Part shown: in pieces, positions 1 to 9,244 of the stretch
How positions within the stretch are numbered: the stretch's first letter is position 1
Layout: the number at the start of each line of letters is the position of its first letter
From: Pseudoroseicyclus aestuarii
Lineage (GTDB): Bacteria > Pseudomonadota > Alphaproteobacteria > Rhodobacterales > Rhodobacteraceae
DNA length: 64,000 nucleotides
Reading direction: 5' to 3'
NCBI RefSeq assembly: GCF_003217255.1
Contig: NZ_QJTE01000001.1
Coordinates: forward strand, 186,001 to 250,000
The notes under the pieces: generated by a model
Seen by the model: the letters and a program-made list of their open reading frames with translations, nothing else
What the model was told of the DNA's origin: nothing
Database searches by the model: none
Program-made: the position numbers and the translations under genes

Positions 1-305
1 TTCTCCCAGTCGAAGAAGACCTCGGCGATCTCCTCGATCGTGGTGCTGCTGAAATGCCGTGTCTCGGACAGCACCTCGTCGAAGTAGCGGTTCTTCTCCA
101 GCACCTTGAAGCCGCCCAGCTCGTAGGCCTCGGGGTTCTCCGAGAACACGCGGCGCGAGCGCATGTTGGGGATGTCGTAGACCGAGGCCGTGGTCAGCCC
201 CTTGCCGATATCGGCATTCAGCCCTTCCACCAGCCAGGCAAAGACACGGCGGGCGGCATCGGGGCCGGCGGCCAGCCGGAAGAGTGTCGCGGTGTCCATC
301 GGCAT
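1..305 (-). CDS. GAF domain-containing protein (3' end cut by window)
   Basis: Only the first ~100 residues are in the window. The reading frame starts MPMDTATLF and contains a typical small-molecule-sensing GAF pattern: RRVFSENPEAYELGG followed by the helix TIEEIAEVFFDWE, as in free-standing bacterial GAF proteins. Its start codon overlaps the stop of the amidohydrolase upstream (ATGA), so the two are translationally coupled and the GAF protein belongs to the same transcript. The ligand is unknown. A second in-frame ATG lies two codons in. Because the amidohydrolase is frameshifted, coupling to this gene may also be disturbed. Confidence 0.75.
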   Translation of the reverse strand, partial: MPMDTATLFRLAAGPDAARRVFAWLVEGLNADIGKGLTTASVYDIPNMRSRRVFSENPEAYELGGFKVLEKNRYFDEVLSETRHFSSTTIEEIAEVFFDWE

Positions 306-1529
306 CACGCGGCCTCCATGAAGTCTCGTGCCACGCGGCCGCCCTTGACGACCATGCGCAGGGTTTCCTCGGGGCGGCCCAGCAGGGTGACGTCGGCGAA
401 GGGGTCGCCGTCCACCACGATGAAGTCGGCGCGGGCGCCCGCGGCGATCACGCCGATCTCGCCGTCGCGCATGCAGGCCATGGCGCCGATCTCGGTGACC
501 GAGCGCAGGATCTCGGCCGGGGAGAGGACCTTGGCCAGAATGTCGAATTCCATGCCGCCGTACTTGCGCAGCTCGCCCAGCAGATCGGTGCCGAAGGCCA
601 TGGGCAGGCCGGCGTCGCGCATGATGGCCAGCGACTCGAGGCCCTTGTCTCGCACGATGTCGATCTTGGCCTGCTCGGAGGCGCCCAGGCCCAGGGCCGC
701 GCCCTCGAGCTTCAGCCCCTCGTAGGCGACGAGGGTGGGGACAGCCGGCCTCTGCCGCCATCTTCGCGGTGTCGGCGGTGATCAGGTTGCAGTGTTCCAG
801 CGACTTCACGCCCAGCTCCACGCAGCGGCGGATCGCCTTGTCGTGGTAGACGTGGGCAGAGACGTAGGTGTTGGCGTTCTCGGCTTCCTCGACCATGGCG
901 AGGATTTCGTCACGGGAGTACTGGATCGAGTCGATCGGGTCATTGGGCGAGGAGACGCCGCCGTTGGCCATGACCTTGATGAACTTGGCGCCTTCCTTGA
1001 GCATCTTGCGGCAGGTGACGCGCACGTTCTCGACCCCGTCGACCAGCACGCCCATGTTGGCAAGGCGCCAGCCCATGGCATCGGGGCGGATATCGGTGCG
1101 GGCGCGCAGGTCGGTGTGGCCGCCGGTCATCGACAGGCCCTTGCCGCAGATCACCAGGTCCGGGCCGTCGATCAGCCCGTCCTCCACCGCCTGAACCAGG
1201 CCGATATCGGCACCGCCCAGATCCCGCACGGTGGTGAAGCCGCGGTCCAGCAGGCCCTCCATGATCTTCGCGGCGCGCAGGGCGGCCAGAGAGTCGGTGG
1301 CCGTGACGTTGCTCCACAGGTCCAGCGAATGGGCGACGACATGGAAGTGACTGTCGATCAGGCCGGGCATCAGGGTCCGGCCGCCCAGATCGACGATTGT
1401 CGCGTCCTCGGGTGCCGCATCCCCTACGGAGGTGATCCGATCCCCCTCCGTGACGACGGTGGTGGCCTGTCCCAGGCGCTCCCCGTCCAGGTCCAGCAAA
1501 CGCGCGTTCGTATAGGCGGTCCGGGTCAT
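305..1529 (-). pseudogene. metal-dependent amidohydrolase (imidazolonepropionase/prolidase-like), frameshifted
   Basis: The frame from the ATG at 1529 reads MTRTAYTNARLLDLDG and carries amidohydrolase-superfamily motifs: the first metal site DSHFHV, a Lys-rich GAKFIKVMANGG segment, SAHVYH and LEHCN. It reads straight until a run of four G (737-740 on the + strand), where it shifts. The C-terminal third, with GTDLLGELRKYGG and the closing ADFIVVDGDP-type strand, is in another frame. Removing one base of the run restores an uninterrupted ~407-residue protein, the normal family length. Members of this group include peptidases that cleave Xaa-Pro and Xaa-Hyp dipeptides, which fits the adjacent hydroxyproline genes; that substrate is inference. 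It is either a recent pseudogene or a sequencing error. It diverges from the GntR gene and shares its operator region. Confidence 0.8.
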
Positions 1530-1633
1530 GATGTCGTCCAGCGTATTTGGCGGGCCGGTGCTGCCGGTCTGGCGGGCAGCTGGCGTGCGAAAGGGCGTCC
1601 TTCGCCAAGCGGTCTAAAGATCATTATGCTATC

Positions 1634-1641
1634 TGTCGACA
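1634..1641. promoter_or_regulatory. GntR/FCD operator candidate, site 1
   Basis: A perfect TGTCGACA palindrome lies in the AT-rich gap between the divergent amidohydrolase (starts 1529) and GntR gene (starts 1718). With its flank it reads CTGTCGACAATAAAAAT on the + strand. Site 2 at 2486-2493 reads CTGTCGACAAATAAAAT on the - strand, so core and one flank are shared. TGTCGACA-type palindromes are common for FCD-family GntR repressors. Position suggests autoregulation plus control of the amidohydrolase. Confidence 0.65.
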
Positions 1642-1717
1642 ATAAAAATATAAATACAGCGTTGGATTGTATGCTGATCGCACTTATGCTGGGCCGAAAT
1701 GCGATGGAGAATGTCCG

Positions 1718-2431
1718 ATGGCCAAGGGTCCGGCAGAGCGCGACACGGAGCAGGTCAAGCGGGGCGGCGGGGTTGCCCGCGTCTATGAGACGCTGCGGAA
1801 CGAGATCATCGACCTGCAGCTGCCGCCGGGCAGCCCGATCGACGAGACGGAGCTTTCGGCGCGGTTCTCCATGTCCCGCACCCCCATCCGCGAGGCGCTT
1901 GTGCGCCTTGCCGCCGAGGGGTTGATCACCACGCTGACCAACCGCGCCACCATCGTGTCGAATATCGACTTCGTGCAGCTTGGCGCCTTTTTCGACGCGC
2001 TTACCTTGATGTACCGGGTCACCGCTCGCCTCGCCGCGCAACGCTACGAGGAATCGGACCTGGCCAAGATCCGGGCGTGCCAGGCCGAATTTGCCAAGGC
2101 TGTCGAAGACCGGAACGTGCTGGGCATGATCGCGACCAATCGTGATTTCCACATCGCCATCGCGGAGGCCGGGCGCAACAAGTACTATACGGACCTGTTC
2201 CGACGTGTGCTGGATGACGGCCGCCGCATCCTGCGGCTCTATTACCATTCCTATGACGACAACCTGCCGCGGCAGTACGTGGTCGAGCATGAGCGGATGA
2301 TCTCCGTCATGATCGCGCGCGATGCCGAGGAGTCCGATCGCCTCGCGGCAGAGCATGCCGACCAGATCGTGCGGCAGATCCGGTCTTATATCTCGGCGGA
2401 CTCGCGAAGCGTCTCATCCCTCCCGCTCTGA
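1718..2431 (+). CDS. GntR family transcriptional regulator, FCD domain
   Basis: A DNA-binding regulator of about 237 residues. It has an N-terminal winged helix-turn-helix (VYETLRNEIIDLQLPPGSPI through FSMSRTPIREALVRLAAEGLI, roughly residues 20-85) and a C-terminal all-helical FCD ligand domain. The His in NRDFHIAIAEA is the usual metal or ligand contact of that domain. I place the start at 1718 (MAKGPAERD) because GGAG lies 9 bases upstream; an earlier in-frame Met at 1667 has no such site. It sits between the amidohydrolase and the DapA-like/epimerase/dehydrogenase genes, and matching palindromes occur in both flanking promoters. It probably represses all of them in the absence of hydroxyproline or a pathway intermediate (inference). 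Confidence 0.9.
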   Translation: MAKGPAERDTEQVKRGGGVARVYETLRNEIIDLQLPPGSPIDETELSARFSMSRTPIREALVRLAAEGLITTLTNRATIVSNIDFVQLGAFFDALTLMYRVTARLAAQRYEESDLAKIRACQAEFAKAVEDRNVLGMIATNRDFHIAIAEAGRNKYYTDLFRRVLDDGRRILRLYYHSYDDNLPRQYVVEHERMISVMIARDAEESDRLAAEHADQIVRQIRSYISADSRSVSSLPL

Positions 2432-2485
2432 CCGGGCGGGTTTGGCGAGTGGTTTCCTGTAGACCGCCGGATTCAGTATTTTATT

Positions 2486-2493
2486 TGTCGACA
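2486..2493. promoter_or_regulatory. GntR/FCD operator candidate, site 2
   Basis: The second TGTCGACA palindrome lies 117 bases before the DapA-like start and 55 bases after the GntR stop. It is the reverse orientation of site 1, with the same A/T-rich flank. It would place the hydroxyproline catabolic genes under the same regulator. Confidence 0.6.
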
Positions 2494-2609
2494 GGTAATC
2501 CGCCCGATGCTAGGACGGTCGGCGAGAGGGGCGCCGATCCGGTTCCGGGATCGCCTGCGCTCCTGCCAGCCCTGTTCGCTACCGTTTCCTGACTCCGAAA
2601 GGCCCCGCC

Positions 2610-3545
2610 ATGACCTCCTCATCGATCTTCACCGGCTGCATTCCGGCCCTGATGACCCCCTGCACGGAAGATCGAACGCCCGATTACGCGGCCCTCGCCC
2701 GCAAGGGTAAGGAGCTGATCGAGGCTGGCATGTCCGCCGTCGTCTACTGCGGATCGATGGGCGACTGGCCGCTGCTGACCGACGAGCAGCGCATGAAGGG
2801 GGTCGAGGCCCTGGTCGAGGCGGGCGTGCCCGTCATCGTCGGGACCGGCGCCATCAACACCAAGTCCGCCGTCGCCATCTCGGCCCATGCCGCCCGCGTT
2901 GGCGCCGCCGGCCTGATGGTCATCCCCCGCGTGTTGTCGCGCGGCACCTCCGTGGCCGCCCAGAAGGCGCATTTCTCGGCGATCCTGGACGTGGCCAAGG
3001 ACCTGCCCGCGGTGATCTACAACAGCCCCCACTACGGCTTTGCCACCCGCGCCGACCTGTTCTTCGAGCTTCATGCCGCCTACCCGAACCTGATCGGCTT
3101 CAAGGAGTTCGGCGGCGCCGCGGACATGTCCTACGCGGCCGAGCACATCACCTCGGGCAATGACGCCCTGACGCTGATGGTGGGCGTCGACACGCAGGTC
3201 TTCCACGGCTTCGTGAAATGCGGCGCGACCGGCGCCATCACCGGCATTGGCAACGCCATTCCCGCCGAGGCGCTGCACCTCGTCGCGCTGTGCAAGGCCG
3301 CCGCCAAGGGCGACGTCGAGGCCCGCATCAAGGCGCAGGAGCTGGAAGAGGCCCTGGCCGTGCTGTCCAAGTTCGACGAGGGCGTCGACCTCGTGCTGTT
3401 CTACAAGTACCTGATGGTTCTGAACGGGGATGCCGAATACAGCCTGCACTTCAACGAGACCGACGCCCTGACCCCGGCGCAGAAGGCCTTCGTGGAAGAG
3501 CAGTTCACCCAGTTCAAGACCTGGTATGCCAACTGGGCGGCCTGA
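2610..3545 (+). CDS. dihydrodipicolinate synthase family protein, probable 1-pyrroline-4-hydroxy-2-carboxylate deaminase
   Basis: A class I aldolase-fold protein of 311 residues. The Schiff-base lysine is K165 in LIGFKEFGG and the partner tyrosine is Y137 in VIYNSPHYGF. The YNSPxYGFATRADLFFEL block differs from biosynthetic DapA and resembles the deaminase that converts 1-pyrroline-4-hydroxy-2-carboxylate to alpha-ketoglutarate semialdehyde in bacterial hydroxyproline breakdown. The neighbours, 4-hydroxyproline epimerase and a DadA-like oxidase, support that role. The function comes from family plus context, not from a unique residue. A weak Shine-Dalgarno (AAAGG) precedes the ATG. Confidence 0.8.
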   Translation: MTSSSIFTGCIPALMTPCTEDRTPDYAALARKGKELIEAGMSAVVYCGSMGDWPLLTDEQRMKGVEALVEAGVPVIVGTGAINTKSAVAISAHAARVGAAGLMVIPRVLSRGTSVAAQKAHFSAILDVAKDLPAVIYNSPHYGFATRADLFFELHAAYPNLIGFKEFGGAADMSYAAEHITSGNDALTLMVGVDTQVFHGFVKCGATGAITGIGNAIPAEALHLVALCKAAAKGDVEARIKAQELEEALAVLSKFDEGVDLVLFYKYLMVLNGDAEYSLHFNETDALTPAQKAFVEEQFTQFKTWYANWAA

Positions 3546-3584
3546 CCGACCGATAGCGGATCCGGGGAAGCCGAGGACAGCGAC

Positions 3585-4517
3585 ATGCATGTGATCGACA
3601 GCCATACCGGCGGTGAGCCCACGCGAGTCATTCTGGACGGTTTCCCCGATCTCGGCGAGGGCCCGCTTTCGTTGCGGGCCACCCGCCTTGCGACGGACTT
3701 CCGCGACACCTACCGCGCCGTGGTGCTCGAGCCGCGCGGACAGGTGGCCATGGTCGGCGCCCTTCTGGTGCCGCCGACCGATCCTAGCTGCGTCACCGGC
3801 GTGATCTACTTCGACGTCGAGGCCGTGCTGGGCATGTGCGGTCACGGCACCATCGGCCTTGCCGCGACGCTCTACCACATGGGGCGCATCGGCCTTGGGT
3901 CGCACCGGATCGAGACGCCCGCGGGCATCGTCACGGTCGAGCTGCATGATGCAAACACGGTCACCGTCACCAATATCGAAAGCCGCCGCGTGTCCCATGC
4001 CGTCACCGTCGAGGTGCCCGGCGTCGGCCCGGTCACCGGCGACGTGGCCTATGGCGGGAACTGGTTCTTCCTGGTGGACGCGTCTCCGGTTGCGGTCGCG
4101 CCCGGCAATATCCGCGCCCTGACCGATGCCGCGGTTGCCACGCGCGAGGCGCTGCACGCGCAGAAGATCGGCGGCGAGGCGGGCGAGCCCGTCGACCACG
4201 TGATCTTCTACGGACCTTCCGATGATCCCTTGGTGCACAGCCGCAACTTCGTTCTTTGCCCCGATGACGCCTATGACCGGTCGCCCTGCGGCACCGGCTC
4301 CTCTGCGCGGCTGGCCTGCCTCGCGGCGGAGGGGCGGCTGGGCAGCGGCGAGGAGATCGTGCAGCACAGCGTCATAGGCTCGGCCTACCGGCTGTCCTGG
4401 ATGCCCGGCGCGCGGGGCGGCGTGATCCCGCGGATCACCGGACAGGCCTTCGTGATGGCGACGGCCGAGCTGATCTTCGACGAGGCCGATCCGTTCCGCC
4501 ACGGCATCGGGCCATAA
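3585..4517 (+). CDS. 4-hydroxyproline 2-epimerase
   Basis: A proline racemase-family enzyme of 310 residues that interconverts trans-4-hydroxy-L-proline and cis-4-hydroxy-D-proline without a cofactor. Both catalytic cysteines are present: C85 in GMCGHGTIG and C235 in SPCGTGSSA. Retaining the second Cys argues for an epimerase rather than the related trans-3-hydroxy-L-proline dehydratase, which has Thr there. It lies 39 bases after the DapA-like gene, with GAGGA before the ATG, so the two are probably cotranscribed. A strong terminator follows directly. Confidence 0.9.
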   Translation: MHVIDSHTGGEPTRVILDGFPDLGEGPLSLRATRLATDFRDTYRAVVLEPRGQVAMVGALLVPPTDPSCVTGVIYFDVEAVLGMCGHGTIGLAATLYHMGRIGLGSHRIETPAGIVTVELHDANTVTVTNIESRRVSHAVTVEVPGVGPVTGDVAYGGNWFFLVDASPVAVAPGNIRALTDAAVATREALHAQKIGGEAGEPVDHVIFYGPSDDPLVHSRNFVLCPDDAYDRSPCGTGSSARLACLAAEGRLGSGEEIVQHSVIGSAYRLSWMPGARGGVIPRITGQAFVMATAELIFDEADPFRHGIGP

Positions 4518-4529
4518 GGACTCCCCGAC

Positions 4530-4565
4530 TGCCGGGCCGGCCATCTGGTCGGCCCGGCATTTTTC
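4530..4565 (+). terminator. Rho-independent terminator after the epimerase
   Basis: A 13-bp stem (TGCCGGGCCG...CGGCCCGGCA plus three inner pairs) with a four-base ATCT loop is followed directly by TTTTTC. It ends 48 bases before the dehydrogenase start, so it separates that gene from the epimerase or partly attenuates transcription into it. Confidence 0.9.
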
Positions 4566-4613
4566 TTCAAGGACGCGCGATGCCCGCGCCGACGGCTACG
4601 GAAGAGAGGCCCC

Positions 4614-5891
4614 ATGACCGAAAGCCCGACCCAGGCCAAGGACAGGTCCATCATCGTCATCGGCGCTGGTATCGTCGGCGTCAGCGCGGCCCTTGCCTTG
4701 CAGCAGGAGGGCCACGCGGTGACGCTGCTTGATCGCCGCGGCGTCGCGGAGGAAACCTCCCGCGGCAATGCCGGGGCCTTCGCCTTCACCGATATCGAAC
4801 CGCTGGCCTCGCCCGGCATCCTGCTCAAGGCGCCGAAGTGGCTGCTCGATCCGCTCGGGCCGCTTTCCCTGCGGCCCGCCTATGCCTTGAAGATCCTGCC
4901 TTGGGCCCGTCATTTCTACGCCGCCAGCCGTCCGCGCCGTCATGCGGCCTCGATCTCGGCCCAGGCGCAGCTCATGGCCCTGTCGCGCCATGCGCTCGAG
5001 CGGCAGATCGCCCGCGTCGCGGGAGAGCCGCTGATCCGGCGCGAGGGGCAGCTTCAGGTCTACGAGGGCGAAGCCGAATACCGGGCCAGCCTGCCGGCCT
5101 GGGCGCTTCGGCGGCAGCATGGCATCGCCTTCGACCTGATCGAGGGCGCCGAGGCGATCGCCGAGATCCAGCCGGGCCTGGCGCCGCGGTTCACCCATGC
5201 CGGCTTTACCCCCGATTGGATGAACGTCGTCGATCCCAAGCTCTGGACCGAGCACCTCGCCGCGCGCTTCACCGCCCTCGGCGGCGTGATCGAGACAGCG
5301 GAGGTGCTGTCGCTCGCCCAGACGGACGGCGCCGTCGAACTGACGACCGGTGCCGGGCAGCACCGCGCGGATCAGGTCGTCGTGGCCGCCGGGGCCTGGT
5401 CGCACCGCTTGGCGCGCACCCTGGGCGACCGCATTCCGCTGGAGACGGAGCGGGGATACAACACGACCTTCCCGACCCGCAGCTTCGATTTGCGGACCCA
5501 CATCACCTTCAGCAACCACGGTTTCGTGGTCTCCCGGATCGGTGACGGCCTGCGTGTCGGCGGCGCGGTCGAGCTGGGCGGCCTCGACCTGGCCCCAAGC
5601 TACAAGCGGTCGGAGGTTCTCGTGCAGAAGGCGGTGACGTTCCTTCAGGGTTTCGATGGGACCGGGGGCACGCCATGGATGGGGTTCCGACCCTCCATGC
5701 CCGACAGCCTGCCCGCCGTCGGACGGTCGCCCCGCGCCGATAGGGTCATCTATGCCTTCGGGCACGGCCATCTCGGCCTCACGCAATCCGCAGGAACCGC
5801 CGAGCTTGTCGCCGATATCGCGGCGCGCAGGCCTCCGGCACTCGATATCGCGCCCTACGACCCGCTGCGCTTCGGAGGCCTAGCAGGCTAG
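4614..5891 (+). CDS. FAD-dependent D-amino-acid dehydrogenase (DadA family), probable D-hydroxyproline dehydrogenase
   Basis: A 425-residue DAO/DadA-type flavoprotein. The N-terminal Rossmann motif is IIVIGAGIVGVSAALAL (about residues 13-29), followed by the TSRGNAGAF segment typical of DadA. The C-terminal FAD-contacting region reads GFRPSMPDSLPAVG and FGHGHLGLTQSAGTA. It would oxidise cis-4-hydroxy-D-proline, the epimerase product, to 1-pyrroline-4-hydroxy-2-carboxylate and pass electrons to the respiratory chain. The start is supported by GAGAGG eight bases upstream. Its 3' end touches the IS remnant. The last pathway enzyme, alpha-ketoglutarate semialdehyde dehydrogenase, is not in the window. 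Confidence 0.85.
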   Translation: MTESPTQAKDRSIIVIGAGIVGVSAALALQQEGHAVTLLDRRGVAEETSRGNAGAFAFTDIEPLASPGILLKAPKWLLDPLGPLSLRPAYALKILPWARHFYAASRPRRHAASISAQAQLMALSRHALERQIARVAGEPLIRREGQLQVYEGEAEYRASLPAWALRRQHGIAFDLIEGAEAIAEIQPGLAPRFTHAGFTPDWMNVVDPKLWTEHLAARFTALGGVIETAEVLSLAQTDGAVELTTGAGQHRADQVVVAAGAWSHRLARTLGDRIPLETERGYNTTFPTRSFDLRTHITFSNHGFVVSRIGDGLRVGGAVELGGLDLAPSYKRSEVLVQKAVTFLQGFDGTGGTPWMGFRPSMPDSLPAVGRSPRADRVIYAFGHGHLGLTQSAGTAELVADIAARRPPALDIAPYDPLRFGGLAG

Positions 5892-6410
5892 GCGAAGGTC
5901 CGTCGCGTTAGGCTCCGGACGGCCTTGTCGCGCAAATCGCTCGGCGGCCGGAGTTCCCCTTCCCGGTTTGATGTTAGCTGACAGGGTGCGTGACGGGCGT
6001 GCCGCTCGCCTTTGATGCCGGTGCTGTCGACCAGAAGATGCAGTGGCCCGCCCGAGTTGCGGTTAGGCAGCTGCACGTCGAGCCTCTTCTGGCACCGGCA
6101 CAGCGTCGAGGCATCCGGTACGGGCCACTCCAGTCCTGCGAGCTTCAGCAGGCTCGCCACGAAGCCGGCCGTATAGCGTGCTCGAACCGATGGCGCATCG
6201 ACGTCGACCAGGCCGAAGAGAACCTTGATCGTCAGGCACGCCTGGACCGCGGCGTCCAAGAGGGCCTGCTGACGACCACGCTTTCCCGAAGGTGCCGCGT
6301 GCCAAATGAGAGCGATCAAACCAGACCGTTAGCGCCTCGCACTCACGCAGCGAAGCATTACAGGAAGGCCAGTTCAGGCTGCGGTAGCGGGTGGGCGCGG
6401 GCTTCGACAT
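5888..6410 (-). pseudogene. IS5-family transposase remnant, frameshifted and truncated
   Basis: The N-terminus (MSKPAPTRYRSLNW from 6410) lies in one frame. After about 30 codons it moves to another frame reading PSGKRGRQQALLDAAVQACLTIKVLFGL, then VASLLKLAGLEWPVPDASTLCRCQKRL and LHLLVDSTGIKGE. These are diagnostic of IS5-group DDE transposases, and LLVDSTGIK holds the first Asp. The expected second Asp and the Glu region are gone, leaving about 170 of more than 250 residues. The remnant abuts the end of the dehydrogenase gene and separates the hydroxyproline and amide islands. It cannot be active. No clear terminal inverted repeats were seen. Confidence 0.85.
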
Positions 6411-6413
6411 GCC

Positions 6414-6425
6414 GCATAGCTATGC
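6414..6425. repeat. 12-bp perfect palindrome before the transposase remnant
   Basis: GCATAGCTATGC lies immediately upstream of the remnant's ATG, within an ATGCCGCA direct repeat. It could be an old regulatory site or part of the IS end. No function is shown. Confidence 0.4.
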
Positions 6426-6518
6426 CGCAGGCCCTCCAACGTGAATCCCAGCCAGCCTTTGCGCAAAGAGCCCGATCCCGTCCGACGGGTCGGTTTCGGT
6501 CAGCCCCGGGCGCGATGG

Positions 6519-8299
<1,781 letters not shown>

Positions 8300-8303
<4 letters not shown>

Positions 8304-9241
8304 TCCAGGACGACGCGGGGGAAGTAGAAGGAAACGACCCAGTTCGGCATGTCCACGATCTCGGAGATCCGCAGATCGCCTGCGACCGAGCACAGCAGGT
8401 AGGCATCCTCGGCCGATAAACCGTGCGTCTTGCACAGCAGCTCGATCATGCCCGCGACGGCGTCGCGCGCGCCAGACATCATGTCAGGCCCGATCCCTGT
8501 CGTCACCTCATAGCCGCTGGCATCGAGGTGCCGCGTCACCGGACCCGGCGTGGTGAAACGGGGAAAGGCCAGTTTTTCCTGCTTGATCAGGTCCAGCGTC
8601 ACCTCGACGTCCATCGGACTTTCGATGGCGGTGCCGCAGACCTCGCCGTCGCCCTGGGCGGCGTGGGTGTCCCCGATGGAGAACAGCGCCCCCGCCACCT
8701 CGACCGGCAGGTAGAGTGTTGTGCCCGCCGCCAGGTCCCGGATGTCGAGATTGCCGCCCATCCTCCGCGGCGGCACCACCGAGTGCAGCCCGGGCTCTGC
8801 CGGGGCGAGGCCAATGGTGCCGGCGAAGGGCTTCAGCGGCACCTTCGCGATGTCCGAGAACAGCGCAGGTGCAAGGGTGTCGGGGTTGTAGGACCATGTC
8901 TTGAGGTGTGGGTCGGCGAACTGGTCTGCCAGCAGGCCGAAGCCGGGGATATTGGCCGTCCAGCCGAAGCCCGAGGGGTGGAAGGCCTCGATGCCCACCT
9001 TCAGGATGTCGCCCGGTTCGGCCCCGTCCACGTAGACGGGGCCGGTAACCGGGTTGATCTTGCCGAAATCCAGCGTCGGCACGTCAGCCGAGGTGCTCCG
9101 GGCGGTGAATTGACCGCCGGAGCTGTCGAGGCACTGGAAGTGCAGGCGCGATCCCGGTGCGACCGTCTCGACGGGGGGGATCGTATGATCCCACCCGTGA
9201 TGATGATGGCCGTGAATCGTATAGTCGCAGTTCTTGCACAT
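8300..9241 (-). CDS. acetamidase/formamidase family protein
   Basis: A 313-residue FmdA/AmdA-type amidohydrolase that releases ammonia from short amides. Visible family features are the His-rich N-terminus (HGHHHHGWDHTIPP), VYVDGAEPGDILKV, GLAPAEPG, and the metal/active-site block FSIGDTHAAQGDGEVCGTAIE. It is the hydrolytic enzyme of the operon and the likely reason for AmiC/AmiR control. It starts 3 bases after the substrate-binding protein gene and overlaps the ATPase start. Exact substrate (formamide, acetamide or a larger amide brought in by the transporter) cannot be read from sequence. Confidence 0.9.
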
Positions 9242-9244
9242 GGG

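Noticed and set aside
2610-3545. Reading the DapA-like gene as lysine biosynthesis
   Set aside because: The YNSPHYGF block and neighbours (hydroxyproline epimerase, DadA-like oxidase, GntR) fit hydroxyproline breakdown instead.
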